Of a stretch of 64,000 bases of DNA, positions 25,200-38,585 are shown one piece after another (position 1 is the first letter of the stretch; the number at the start of each line of letters is the position of its first letter). Source of the stretch: Liolophura sinensis (taxonomy: Eukaryota > Mollusca > Polyplacophora > Chitonida > Chitonidae); the NCBI RefSeq assembly GCF_032854445.1, contig NC_088300.1:53110984-53174983 (forward strand), in the 5' to 3' direction. The position numbers were made by a program, and so were the translations under genes. Below the pieces are notes generated by a model. That model was not told the DNA's origin and did not search any database. It saw nothing but the letters and a program-made list of their open reading frames with translations.

Positions 25200-27895
25200 A
25201 GACGAGCGATCTGTATGTACTGACAGAATATGACATCCCTATGTACAAATGGAACTGTGAGCTCGAAACCCATTGCAATACCGTGATAATCTGACAGGGA
25301 TTATATTTCAAAATTTTACCGTCCAGATACATGAAGTAAATTTCGCCCCATATTAACTGAATGAAATGAAGTCATCGAGGTAATAACAGCTTGGACCTAC
25401 CTTAACAGGACAGATGTAAACTGGGCCCTGGTATTTATGTTACGTGTTATACAACATCAAACATGAAGAGTATGAACATGCCTGTATATGCATGCCAGTC
25501 GCGTAATGGACTTTAGCACCATTAAAGATCATGCAAACCAGGTTAGTATCACATTTAGGGTGACCTCGGTGTGACTTAGCTTTATACTGGTAATATAGAC
25601 ACCACCCAATGTTCAGTTATATGATGGGATCATGGCGTAAGTTTAGTGGATTAAGAACTGAAATACTCATAACATTCGAAACGCCAAAGGTAATATTACC
25701 ATAATATCACATAAAAATGAATATAATACAAGAGGTAAGAATTCAATCCCGGACAGGGCTAGACTTCCACGGGTTCAATTTTCGTGGATGTTGGCAATAA
25801 GCGATGGCATCCGACCGTGTGTTCACTTGCGCATTCATATGTTCTCTACAGACCACTTATCTTCGACCTTTATGGCGTGCAAGTCTGTACGTCACGTGTG
25901 GGAAAGTTCGTAAATGCATTGTCTATTCACAATACACAGTTTATAAGGTAAGACATTGGGTGACAGCGCAGGCACGTCATGATGGGGCTACTTGTCTGTT
26001 TTGGAACATGGCGTTGTTCTAATTAAACCAGATGTCCAGAGACCTCTATCTCCATAAACAATGGAAAGACAAACAACTGTCATCAACACGCTTTGTTTCC
26101 TTGCATAATAATCAGCAAGGCTTTTAAGTCTGATGCTTTGAAGTCAAGTTCTGTAATTCGACCAGACCACTATAAAAGCCTTAATAAACTACATCTAACC
26201 ATGGAGAAATGTTGTCTACGAAGCCCTTCAAGAGTTTACATCACAGATAATGTCAGGAAGATAGTTTGACAATAAAGCCTCTTGGTGGTCGCTGTGTCCG
26301 CCTACATATGATTAGATGAACCTGTAAATTGACCGAACTGACAGTTAGCTAATATAGATTATCCGTTACAGGTGGATACATACTTAAAATGAGCCACCGG
26401 TCGTTGACTGGTTCACCATAACACATGGGTTGAAGTGGGCATTAGTATAGACCTATTTGCAAAATAGGATTAAACACACACGACCAAATAATGCGAACGT
26501 AGATTGTGTATCATACCATAGCTTGTATCCTCTTGGTATCCTATAGGCACCTGGTTAGTGTGACATGAAACAGTCACATCTGACTGAAAACAAGCGGTGT
26601 TGGATATAAAGCAACCCCAAGAGTTGCACTGTCACAGATCTGAACTACTTGTGTAACTGAAATGAGTCAGTCTCCTTGTGTAACTGATTCGGTTTAAGAA
26701 TTTTTTCTCACTTGGTTTTGTAAACAAACATTTGTTTACACTTTTATGGTGTTTAAATTTGAATAATCAGAGAAGAGCGCCAATCATAGATAATCAGTTA
26801 CGGTTGTTTCCGTGCTTGTAGTTGTCTTTTCATTCCTATTGCTTGTATCATGATTTACATCTGGCCGTTAGTTTGCCGTGTAAGTAAACAACTCCGTGAA
26901 AGCAGACTTCAGAGACCCGTTATTATGCGCAGCTCTTTTATCAGAAATAGTCTCTGTCTGTGATCAGTTAGTTCGTGCATTATCACAGCTTCGTGATGTT
27001 GTTTTAACCGGATGAGAAAAGTGGGTTGTTTGGTAACACTGCCGATCATGGAGGGGATGCACGAGATACAGCATGGAACAGCCAAATGGCGCCGTGCTCC
27101 GAATACCGCGGGAGTTAAAAATGCTGCAAGATCTGTTATTATGTAAACAGTATAGTGTACTAGACAACTCGTGAAGATCAGTCTTAATATTTATCCACGT
27201 GATCAATAACTGATAATTTCCCCTCGCTGATTATGTGAGACAGGATGCCGACACAATCTCCATGTGATCTGAAGTAAGCAGAGCTAAGTGATCTCTTGCT
27301 GTTCCTGATATCTGAGTGCAAAGACACGTGTCGTGCGATCGCTGGTTACATTAACAATGACCTGGCCGTGTATACGTTTGTGTGCGATATAAGACACTAA
27401 AAGTTCTCTCATAGCAACATTACAGCAGTGGAACGTTTACAGAGACTGAGGACAATTAACCTGTTAAAGCATAGACGCGAGGATCAATGAATAGAAGTGA
27501 CTCTCTTCGTATAGACAAGGGATCGAAGAATCTGACCTGGAACGTTAAACCCGTCCATTATATTGTACTTAGCCAGTAACTCAAATGTCACGCATCATCC
27601 GAAGCATTGGAGACAGCACCTTGCTCTTATAGTCTTCGGTATACAGTTTGTTGCTTGGCAGATAACTAGCCTATGGCTTTGTCTCTTGGGATAAACCGAA
27701 AAGACCGTGTAAAATCAGTCAACGTGCATCACCTGGAACTTGAATGACGCGATGAACCGGATGTTGAATGTTTTATCACCAGCAGAAAGATACACTAAGT
27801 GTACTTAAGTTTGAAGAAAAAACCAATGGCATGACGAGATGTTAAGAAAGCCGGAGGTGGGGGTAATGGAAAGTTTAGGAAGACAGACAACTTAC
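25200..27895. other. No gene recognised; expected site of later exons
   Basis: This stretch lies downstream of the minus-strand exon at 27896-27979 and should hold intron and perhaps further exons. I found no second exon with good splice sites. A weak 27-nt candidate near 25400-25430 (donor GTAGGT) lacks a pyrimidine tract. Confidence 0.35.
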
Positions 27896-27979
27896 CCCGG
27901 GGCATCTTATCACCACTTCTGGAGGCTCAGCCGAGATCAGGCGGTCAAGTTCACCTTTCTCCTCTCCATTCGTTTGGGC
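27896..27979 (-). CDS. Internal coding exon (exon 2) of an unrecognised minus-strand gene
   Basis: On the minus strand the acceptor is TATGCTTTGCAG and the donor is GGG|GTAAGTTG. The exon is 84 nt, exactly 28 codons, with no stop in the phase-0 frame. It starts AQTNGEEKGELDRL and ends AEPPEVVIRCPG, giving an acidic hydrophilic segment followed by a Pro/Val/Cys stretch. It is phase 0 on both sides, matching the phase-0 donor of the exon at 43148-43174. No Pfam-type domain is recognisable in so short a piece. It would lie near the N-terminus of the protein. The exon is GC-richer than its flanks, as expected for coding sequence. The alternative is a chance open segment, but the paired consensus splice sites make that less likely. 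Confidence 0.65.
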
Positions 27980-28309
27980 CTGCAAAGCATACGAATATCG
28001 CCATAAATATATTGTTAGTAAATGACCATGAATACAAGACCCTCGAAATTTCTACGACTAAATGCGCTGTCGATACATTGAAATAGAAGAAAACCAAAAT
28101 ATATGTGAGCGACAGCTAAATGCCAGTCAAACACATGTCAGAAAAGGCCATTTCTTAGTCATTATTTTGGATTTTTCCAACTGAATTAAATGCAGAGAAA
28201 ATATCTGAATTCTGAGTTCAGTTTCATCAGCCATAATGATCATGCTGAATGCTACTAAAGTAAATGTGAGTCTCTCTACTTTTGTCTTTACTTTTGGAAA
28301 AAATTCTTA

Positions 28310-28476
28310 TTTCATTTATTCATTTATCTGATTGGTGTTTTACCCCGTAGTCAAGAATATTTTACTTATACGACGGGCACCACCATTATGGAGGGAGGAA
28401 ACCGGATAGAGCCCGCGGTAAACCCGCGGTAAACCCACGGCCATATGCAGGTTGTCGGCAGACCTTCTCACGTTCA
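28310..28476 (-). mobile_element. 5'-truncated V-SINE
   Basis: Plus strand reads ATCTGATTGGTGTTTTACC, then GTCAAGAATATTTTACTTAT and GGAGGGAGGAAACCGG, the reverse complement of the V-SINE tail and V domain. A 12-bp internal duplication (CCGCGGTAAACC) lies near 28412-28436. Flanks AAAAAATTCTTA (ending 28309) and AAAACATTCTTA (ending 28488) agree at 11 of 12 positions and may be an imperfect target duplication. The tRNA head is absent. Confidence 0.75.
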
Positions 28477-29570
28477 AAAACATTCTTAGGTTGTTTACTA
28501 AGGTCATGTCTACTTATGTACATAATCAGGAGACTTCAAGATAAAATACCGTTTTAGGGAATAGCGAATAAAGGTTATATTTTATTGTAAGCACCGGTTA
28601 TAAAAAGAGTATATGTTGTTTTGGACCTAGTTTTGATGGTCATTCCAATGACACTTCATTTGGGGGATGGGTGGTTTTGTTTTCTTTCAATTTAGGGAAA
28701 ACTTGCTGTGTTTTCACACAGTTTTGAACTTTAACAGCTAACGAAGACAAAACAATGTCTTGCACACTGTGAACATATGGCTTCTGCCAGCAAACCAGAT
28801 CCATATGTTTGACTCAGTAGGTACAAGATGTTGCAGCATCTCGAGCAATAGGAAAGAACACCTTGACGTTCTGACAATGCTTCATAAAAGAACATTGTCT
28901 GTCTGTTCTATCGCGAAGCACCAGCAAATAATCGCTGAAGAACACGACATGTGCTCCTGATACAAAAGGCCTAAATATCACGTCGGACAGATATCTCTGG
29001 TGGTATAAGCTCAGTCTGGAAAACGATAGCTTGGTGGCGGATGAAGAGCATGTGAGCGAGAGGATTATATAACGTGAAGACAATACAGTGGGGAAGATTC
29101 CTTATGATATACAACCGCTATTGAGCACCACTGACAATAGATCCCAGACATAATTTCCAATTATCGGCACCAAAATAGACAATATCCTTGGCATTAGCCG
29201 TTGAAATTGCTGTCCTGGAAACGTAGATAAGGTTTTCGCGTGCTGTGTCAGATTTGTTATGGTAAATATAGTTGTTTATTTGTTCGTAATTATACGTCAG
29301 CCCAGCAATGAATGCAAATTCCGTAGCAGAGAGAACGCCACTGTGTCGCTATCCAGCAAACTGTGTAAAAAAAACATACACTGACTGGGACCATAACACA
29401 TGCAGTCACACGGATATTACTGTGACTAATAGCGTTGTCTTCCGGAAATTTGATACATTGTTTACTGGTTGACTGGGAGTAGAGTGTGACTTGAATGATA
29501 AATCACAAGGCGAATGTTAGACGTAATCCACATTATACAGTTTGCTTATTATATTAGTATCATTATATTG

Positions 29571-29800
29571 AAGAAACCATATTGTTCTTAGGTCCACAGT
29601 TTATATATTCAGATTATCAACAAACTAGATAGGTACACGATTTGAAATCGATTTAATTCAGTCGCCTAGAACATTCTTTGCGTCTTTCCACCATCACTGT
29701 AAACCGTTGACTATTCTCTTTGCATGAATCATAAACTGTCCTCATTCTTAAGTGGTTTGTCTCGTTGAAAGATACATATTGTTCTTAGGCCCACAGTCTT
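29571..29800 (+). repeat. Interspersed repeat R2, copy 1, with a ~197-bp internal duplication
   Basis: The segment at 29605-29700 (ATTATCAACAAACTAGATA through CCTAGAACATTCTTTGCGTC) is clearly related to 45068-45170. A sub-motif ATATTGTTCTTAGGYCCACAGT occurs twice about 197 bp apart (near 29579 and 29776). The function and origin are unknown; it is probably an old unclassified transposon. Confidence 0.45.
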
Positions 29801-30039
29801 GTAAGTTTTTTAAAACACCGCAAAACACAATACACCTAAAATAAATATTCTTCATCAAATCAGTGTCGTGTAAGGTTCTGTAAAGTTTTTCAGAACGAAA
29901 TTGAATACCAAACCAACGAATAACTATTACTGACTAAGTGCATTAGTCTAGACATCGAAAGACGTTCGTGTACAAATTGTGAACCATCAATAGCCACGAG
30001 TTCAATTTCCAGAAGAACATAAACCATATGGCCCAATAA

Positions 30040-31160
30040 GGAAGATTTTATCTCACACAAAGTGATAACGCATGCCCTTTTATGGAATTTTGCGTCTCAC
30101 ACAAAGTCATAACGCATATCCGAACATAGGTCGTTGCATCTCACACGCAGTGATAATACATGTTCGAATATAGGACGTTGCATCTCACACAAAGTGATAA
30201 CACCTATCCGAATACAAGACGATGCATCTCATACTAAGCGACAACACATATCCGAATATACGACGTTTCATCTCACTCAAGATGAAAACGCATATAGGAA
30301 TACAGGACAATGCATCTCACACAAAATGATAACACATATCCCAATACAGGACAATGGATCTCACACAAAGTGAGAACACATATCCGAATACAGGACGTTG
30401 CATCTCACACAAAGTGATAACACATATCCGAACATTCGACATTTCATTTCACACAAAGTGATAACACATATCCCAATACAGGACGTTGTATCTCACACAT
30501 ATCCGAATATAGGACGTTGCATCTCATACTAAGTGATAACACATATAGGAATACAGGACAATGCATCTCACACAAAATGATAACACATATCCGAATACAG
30601 GACAATGCATCTCCAACAAAGTGAGAACACATATCCGAATACAGGACGTTGCATCTCACACAAAGTGATAACACATATCCCAATACAGGACGTTGTATCT
30701 CACACAAAGTGATAACGCATATCCGAACATAGGACGTTGCATCTCACACTAAGTGATAACACACATCCGAATATAGGACATTGCATCTCACACAAAACAA
30801 AAACACATATCCGAAAATAGAATGTTGCATCTCACACAAAGTAATAACACATACTAGTATCCGAATATAGGACGTTGCATCTCACACAAAATCATAACAC
30901 ATATCCGAATATAGGACGTTGCATCTCACACAAAACAAAAACACATATCCGAATATACGACGTTTCATCTCACACAAGATGATAACGCATATCCGAACAC
31001 TGGACGTTACATCTCACACATATCCGAACATAGGACGTTGCATCTCACACAAAGTGATAACACATATCCGAATACAGGACGTTGTATCTCACACAAAGTG
31101 ATAACACATATCCGAATACAGGACGTTGTATCTCACACAAAGTGATAACACATATCCGAA
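30040..31160 (+). repeat. 44-bp minisatellite array (~25 copies)
   Basis: The unit is GTGATAACACATATCCGAAT, then ACAGGACGTTGCATCTCACA and CAAA (44 bp), repeated from about 30040 to 31160. Some copies are shortened (near 30490 and 31012, where part of the unit is missing). Since 44 is not a multiple of three, the frame returns only every three units, which produces the repetitive open frames seen on both strands. These are not genes. It lies inside the proposed intron. Confidence 0.9.
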
Positions 31161-32164
31161 TTCAAATAGATTTGCCACTACTATTGGTTTCGTTTCACAT
31201 ACTGTATTTTCAGCCGCGGTCATCTCATGTCAGTGCAATAAGTCACTTTTTGCAGGTGTGTATTTTAACTTTTTGCTCTATTAAAATATGAAATGTCTCC
31301 TTTTTGTTACACGTGATATCAGGCTTGATATGTCACTTACTGACATTAGCCTTTGTATTCTGTATAAGTGCCAAATAACATAATCATTGTTTCCGAATGT
31401 TGTAAATTGAACCAGTAAGGCATGCAGGTTTATATGAGAGCTGAGAATTCTGCCATACGCGGGGTAATATGGTCCTTATAGCTAGCTAATATACAAGATT
31501 AATCTCCTCCCGTGTTTCAGATGTGGCTTAAAGTAGGAGTTTGGTTGTCGGAGTACGAAGCACAGATTTCAGCCAATGGCTATACACCCTAGGGAATGTT
31601 TTACACCGTATGGACGAATGCTTTCATTCGTATTTATGAAATAAAATAATAACACAGACATTATGGGTATGAGGAGTTTGTTGTGCTCTTCCCTAGACCA
31701 TGATTGCTAATTAAATCGTAAAGCAGAACCGCTCACCTGTGCATTGCAAACTCGTCAAAATGGCACAATTCATATCAGTTCATTGTGTCCGAATATTATA
31801 GCTGCGGAATACACTTTTCAGGAAATTAGAACAAAGTCGATAATGCACCAAGACTTCATCAGCAAACACATCGGGATTTCAGATTTTGTAGTCTGACATC
31901 CTGTCATTATAATAATCCAGCTAATCAGTGTTCTCCTGACATATATGTACAGATGCAATCACGTCAGTAGTTAGCCTAGGGCAAGTCTTTGATCCTAGCC
32001 GCTATATATACATACCTAATCCCAGGAGATGCCCGTGTGTAGAAACGAATCCTTTTATCAGGATTACAGTGTTAGTCACAAAGAACTATATGTTTTTCAA
32101 AAAGAGGATTTGGCTAAACGTGTAACCGTACATATACGCATGACCTGAGGCCAACAACAGATCT

Positions 32165-32431
32165 GAATGGACAAACGTCTAATCATTTGTTTTGCAGTAC
32201 AATTTCAAAAATATACCAGATAATCATCACCGCAATTGCAAACAACTTTGTCATTTGTTCTGCAGCACAATCTCCACTATAGATACGACAAACAAAATTG
32301 TAAGTACAAACCACTGCGCCATTTGTTCTGCAGTACAATTTCCTCTATATATAAACACGACAACCAAAACCGTAACTACAAACCACTGCGTCATTTGTTG
32401 TGTAGTACAATTTCCACCATAGATGCGACAC
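32165..32431 (+). repeat. Four-copy 68-72-bp tandem repeat
   Basis: The anchor CATTTGTTYTGCAGTACAAT occurs at 32184, 32252, 32320 and, slightly changed, at 32392, giving spacings of 68, 68 and 72 bp. The overlapping frames of 76 and 107 codons are products of the repeat. Confidence 0.75.
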
Positions 32432-34028
32432 GATGTCGCCTGGTGAGAACCCTATACAATCTGACAATAAATCCAGTGTTTGTGGTTTCCCTTGACCTCG
32501 CATATCGGCCGCTGTATTTGCACATAAGTATGGTTTGGTGTTTGTTTTGCAAAGGCTGATGTCCTTTGTTAGAAAATCAAGTGATATCAGAGTCAAAGGG
32601 AAAGCCTTGGACAAGGATGATAAATGAGACCTTTTCACAGTCAATATGCACTAATAGGTGTACGGCCACTCGTCACGATTAATTCATATCTCGTGCCGTA
32701 TATTATACCTGTCACACGGCCTACATTCCTCCTATCGATTCCTTGAATATTAAATTACTAAAGCTTGCCGATATGCTAAACGAGACAGTACGTATGCGAG
32801 TGTGGAAACACTTTTATTTGTCTTTTCACGGTCAAATGTAGAGACTTTTACGTACAAGAGTCAAATACTATTAATATTTATTCTGGGTACGGTCAGAATA
32901 CTTCCTGGATGGCCAGTGCTCAACACAAGACGCCATAAGGTCACTGTGTCTATTTAACGTGTACTTAAGGCACGCATTAGTTTAAGCTGTCCAGCACATA
33001 CGCCCACGGTATCTAATTTCTCTCCTCAGTACGACGGAAAGAACATATTCTTCAGCACACATTTCATCATATTCTTTCGAAGAGCACAATGTACACAGAA
33101 TTCAGTTATCTACAGTTCTTATCAATTTTCTATAATGTTATTTCCTCGCTGTGTCTGTATATATTCTTTATGTTGGGTAAGTTCATATAGCTTTAGCAGG
33201 TGGTTGGTTATTTTGTTCGTCACCCACATGCCTTTATCAATATTTAAAGACGAGGTTTATATAACCTTCAACGAAAATTCAATCCGATTAACCGTATGCT
33301 TGTTTATCATTTAAGTCAGGTGTATTTTGAGCAAAATATTTAACATTTGACTTGCCAAGAAAATTTTAAAGAAATCAAATTATTATATCCTTGCATATCC
33401 GACAGCTCTACGCTATATGTTATATCTTCCGTTTCGTGACAGATATGGGTTGGCTACAGGCCTCTTCTCACATATGAGCTTTCAGTATTATTCTTGACAT
33501 CACCTATACCACAGTGTGTGCCAGGCGGTTTTGACACTATCTCAGGTATCACACTGTCGCGTCAAATCAATCTCTGTCTTCATTTACGGGGACGCAGCAT
33601 ATCTGGTTGTGTTGATCAGGAGCCAATCACTAAAGGCGCCTCAGTAGAGCAAAAACAGTGGAAGTGAGAGGGGAGGAGTATAGACATGGTTGAATTAAGT
33701 TGGAATACATTGGGAAAAGACCAATGGCAGATTCTATCAAGCCAGTTTGACTTCAGTCATAAATGTAATATAAATTTTTTATTTAAAGGGTATTTAGAGA
33801 CCCCATGAGTAAAATCAGGAAAACCTGACAGGTCTTTTGTGAAGATAAATACATCACAGTCTGAATATTATGCCATAAACTACGCGACATGGTGAAATGG
33901 CCGCTTTAAACAAATGAACTAATTCGAATTTTGAAATATGAAATGTGAATGTCTTTCAATCCGCGAAATGAAAGCAAATCACAACCTTTCTTGGCTTTGC
34001 ATCAAAACGCGTAAAATACCGTGGTATT

Positions 34029-34190
34029 ACTGCAGCCTCTCGCGAATGCGACCGATGTCGACGTCCAGCTCATACGTGGGAAGATCTACCAGCAAACTAC
34101 TGATGGTCGTGGGTTTCCCCATGGGCTCTGCCCGGTTTCTTCCCACCATAACACTGATGGCCGTCGTATAAGTGAAATACGATTGAGTAC
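34029..34190 (+). mobile_element. V-SINE, internally deleted, at the edge of a minisatellite
   Basis: Contains CAGCTCATACGTGGGAAG, the V domain GTGGGTTTCCCCATGGGCTC followed by TGCCCGGTTTCTTCCCACC, and the tail TAAGTGAAATACGATTGAGT. About 20 bp present in the 40016-40287 copy is missing between the CAGCTCAT and TACGTGGG segments. The usual end of the tail (GGCGTAAAACACC plus AAAT repeats) is missing too. Instead the sequence runs straight into a diverged unit of the 44-bp array (ACCATTATTACCCTATA). The junction therefore looks like a recombination or insertion point in the array. Confidence 0.75.
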
Positions 34191-35705
34191 CATTATTACC
34201 CTATATAGAGATTCTATATCGTTAAAACTAGCCCATGAAAGCTGTTTTCTTCACGGTCTATTTTATAGTTACCGATCTATGAAAAGTGTTTCGTCGCCGT
34301 GCTATATCATGATTACCCTGAAGCCGGTGGGCAGTATTTTATCGACGTTTATGCCATTCTAGCCAACCTGTGGAAAGGGATTTCCACATTCCATATCAAT
34401 AAATAATGTAAGAAAGCCGTTTCTTTAAAACTTTCAACTTTCTCTGAAGTTATAACCATTGCGTGAAAGATGTTTGTGAACATTGCATTCTAACCAGACT
34501 GTGTAAGGCGTTTTCTCCACGTTATGTACATAATAAGACATGGGTAGAATTAGAAAGAGGTTTTAAGTAAAAACGTTATCGTTATTAAAGGTTACATTTT
34601 TCAATATAGCCCAGGTTCTAGAGCTAAAATTAGGTAACACCAATCCGGTTTTCCAACCCACGACCTCTACTTGTCAACCATCTGAAGGATTTAACACACA
34701 GTCCTTTAAGGAAAAGGGAAGAAGCTTACTTCACGGCTAACATGAGCAGAAGCAACACATCTCTCTCACCTGAACATATCTGGTGGGTGGATGTCATTTA
34801 GACAGTGGTTTTAAGCAAAAAAAAGAATCGATATTAGGAATTCAGAAAAGTGTAGACCCAATAACGGCAATACTATTCTACATTATGTTATTGGCATCTA
34901 TGGAAAACTTTCTGCCAATATTTCGTGTCATAAGTATGTCCATGTTATCCAGTTGTGTGAAAGGTGTTGTTGTCCACGTTCTACTCCATTATATCCAACA
35001 TATGAAAGGTATTTTCTGGCATAGACCTTTATAACCCGACTGTGGGAAGTATTTTGTTGACCTGTACCGTCAGAGATGATTGTAGAAGGCGTCCACGGTC
35101 CATTTCATTGTAATCAACCTACGGAAGATGTTAGCCGACGATCTGCACCATTAAAATCAGCCTATGAAAGATGTTTAGTCTACAATCTGCACCATTATAA
35201 TCAGCCTGTGGAAGGTCTTTAATCGACGATCTGCACCATTATAATCAGCCTATGGAAGATGTTTAGTCGACGATCTGCACCATTATAATCAGCCTATGGA
35301 AGATGTTTAGTCGACGATCTGCACCATTATAATCAGCCTACGGAAGATGTTAGCCGACGATCTGCACCATTATAATCAGCCTATGGAAGATGTTTAGTCG
35401 ACAACCTGCACCATTATAATCAGCCTATGGAAGATGTTTAGTCGACGATCTGCACCATTATAATTGGCCTATGTAAGATGTTAGCCGACGATCTGCACCA
35501 TTGTAATTAGCCTATGGAAGATGTTTAGTAGACGATCTGCAGCATTATAATTGGCCCATGAAAGATGTTTAGTTGACGATCTGCACCATTATAAGCAACC
35601 CATAGAAGGTGTGTAATCAACGATCTGCACCACTATAATCAGCCTATGGAAGGCGGCCTGTTAACTCAATATGCCATTATTACCACCCTGTGGGAAACGT
35701 TTGGA
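34187..35705 (+). repeat. Second 44-bp minisatellite array with decayed flanks
   Basis: The unit is GATGTTTAGTCGACGATCTG, then CACCATTATAATCAGCCTAT and GGAA (44 bp). The core at about 35110-35650 is nearly regular. On the left, from about 34190, and on the right, to about 35705, older copies are visible at lower similarity (for example TATGCCATTCTAGCCAACCT near 34350 and TTATATCCAACATATGAAAG near 34990). The array therefore has a young, homogenised centre and old edges. The unit is not related to the 44-bp unit at 30-31 kb. Confidence 0.85.
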
Positions 35706-38585
35706 TGTATCGTGTGGCTTATGAGTTCTATTTCTGCAAATATTTGGGAATTATTCAAGCAGTTTGGTGTTTTATCGGCAAAACCGTGGTGGTGAGCTGA
35801 GCTGTGCAGCTGAAGTGGCAGAACGATGGTGTCTGAGGAGGTGGACGAACAAAAGAGAGCCGAAGTTCTGATGGTGTTGCGTATAGTGACAAACAAATTG
35901 TAACAAGAGAAAAATCTGCGCCGTGAGCTCAGGGTACTCCAGCGAGCTGTTCATTATGGTAAAGACATATGTATATATGTCGATGCAAATATATAGAAAT
36001 GACTTTTAAGATTTAAAAGTATACTGGTGATCCTAAACAAAGACATCTCAAGATCATGTAGCTCTGGGATATAATCAGAGGTTATGCTGAGGAAGAATCA
36101 ACCATATGAGATCGGAAGTATGGTGATATTATAATAAAGGTGGAATTTTGAATTACTGGTAATAGACTACACTGATCTGTTTGTCCTTGACATTAAAATC
36201 TCCAGTGTATAACAATGTGAGCAGACACTGGGTTCTTTTCCTGGAAAGACACTTGAGACTATAGTGTCCGATTAGCACGGCTTTGTTAGCCACGTATTGG
36301 CCGTACCTACTCAGAACACAGCTAAGATTCCCACTCAAGCGACCATCGAAGTCGAAGACAATTATTGTACATCCAATTAAACGTCATGTGAACACGAAGG
36401 CAATGATATACGTCAGGTCTTCGATCATATTGTCAAAGAACTTGCTCTACTTTTGTGTAGATGTCTCAGACTGTCAGCTCTCATACGTCAAATGGATGTA
36501 TCCCCGTCCAGAATTTATTGTCAGGCATGAAAATGGTAAACCTTTCAAGGAAATGGAGGTTTCAAACCCCACAGGAGAACCATCATCAATTTTAGCATTC
36601 ATCCACATTTTAAAATGATGACCATTGTTTAGTGGAATATTTTCCAATGAATTTCTACATTCTGTCAAGATGTTTTTTTTCTTTCATTTTGTGTTTGAGT
36701 TGGAGAAAGAAGCAGACATTTTGTAGCGAGGTCATACTTAAGCCTCCTTGATCGTGTATTTTGTATTTCATTACTCAAATATGACGTCATCTATGAAATA
36801 ATCCGGGTACCTTGAGATTACGCAATTACGGCACTCGCGCCAGCTTTATACGAGCCAACCGAGTTATAAATGTATGCACTGTAGCATAATATTAAACCAC
36901 ACATTTCAAACAGTCATTGAGATTAACGATATCCCTTCTTTTTTAAATGCTACACCTCATTCAAATGATTGGTTTAAATTGCGAATCACACAGAATACCA
37001 TCTCGAAACATCCTTGTTTGCAAGTACAGATCAGATATTGCGAATTGCCAGAAGAAAGATAAACACTTTTCTTGGTGTGAAAACTGGAAGCACGCAGTAA
37101 AAAAAATGAGTTCAAAGGTGTTATAGCCTTTTTTATTTTATGCAATTCAATTTGCTAAGCGTTTTGCTCAGTCCCAAAGTGTCGAAGCTTCAAAGAGCCG
37201 ATATCCGAAGAACTGCTGTCGCATCAAGGTAATGTTTGCTCTATCCCACTGAGAATCGCTATTACGGACTACAACACGCGATATTAACAAGGTTGTAAAA
37301 CACATCTCCTAGGGTTCAACAAGAGACAGCACTCACGATCAGAGCCAGCCATTGGCCTTGATGATTTGCCTCTCAGTTGAAGTGTTAACAACCTGTGGTT
37401 ATTTCAAAAGATCAAAGACATCAAAGACGTTACAGGTAAGCATCAATATTACATAACTATCGACAATAAACCTTGAAGTAACTGATTCCAGCGGGGCTTT
37501 AGCTTCAGATGTGATTCTGCTCACTTTTGTAGCGAGACGATCGGTTGAACTTTTATTGTCAGGTTTTCAGGCTCCAGCCAAATTGCCTCATCAAAGAGAT
37601 TCAAATATCTTCTGAAATCTTATGTTCTGAATTTTACGTTATGAAAGATACTAAAGGGCGATAACATGTGAAGATTCTCATACATATCTACAGAAATGTC
37701 ATCTTTGGAATTTTAGTCATAGCCAGGTACACATTATCTCCTATTTTCAATTGCACGACCTCTATATTAATCTGTGCACTGTCTGAATATATATCCATGG
37801 CCATACATACTCAAATAAAGGCCTAACATATCAGTACATACACGGCAAGTACTTATTAATGCCATACAATATAACAAAACCAAGAAGCTAAGATATAAAA
37901 TGTGGAGATTTCAACTCAATGAAAATAATCCATTTCTGAAAACACCCAGACGTACGTTTGTGGTAATCCATGGTCCTTCTCACACACAAAAAGCACAGAT
38001 TTCTGACTGTAGCTGGCTGAGAACAATTGTGGTAAGAGAACTTTTTCCTCGCGTTTTATTCCATGGAAATGTTTTTATTTTCAAATATACACTCACTGAA
38101 ATCTATGGCTAAATTATATTAAATCAAAATCTTATCTTACACATCAAAATAAGCCGTCAAAGTTGAAGCGTTATTATTATGATTATAGTTAATATCTAAC
38201 ACGCATAACTAGGACATTGTTGGCTGAATTTGTAATAATAAAGACAAAGAAACTGAAATATAATATGATGATTCGTTGTACCCATCAAACAATAGAAATG
38301 GAGAGATTGAAAAAAAACTCATCTGTAAGGAAGTCAAACTATTCTTTTGTGTTTCTATGGTCATTAGAAGTTTCATTCCGTTATCTTTAGCTCCTGCTGT
38401 GACGTGCTATTTCCTTGTAACATCAAACCTTACCTAGACGACTTCCATACACAAGGCGTTAAATTATTAAACATAGCATGTCTGGTGAAAGTGTTTAGGA
38501 GTTCCACGGCAGTAGCACCTCATCTGCTATTGTCCTTGTTCAAGGTATAAAAACAAGTGATTGATTCGTCTGATAAAAACAAGTT

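Noticed and set aside
30444-30707. Repetitive cysteine-rich frames in the 44-bp array
   Set aside because: 44-bp units shift frame each time. The apparent protein repeats reflect DNA repetition without stops.
30040-31160. Possible CRISPR-like array because of regular repeats
   Set aside because: Units are contiguous without unique spacers and the setting is eukaryotic.
33090-33176. Plus ATG frame with a hydrophobic start ending at a GTAAGT donor-like site
   Set aside because: 29 codons, low-complexity hydrophobic composition, no upstream promoter or partner exon.
37377-37440. Possible plus exon ending CAG|GTAAGC
   Set aside because: Similar sequence at 45.25 kb shows that it is part of a dispersed repeat.
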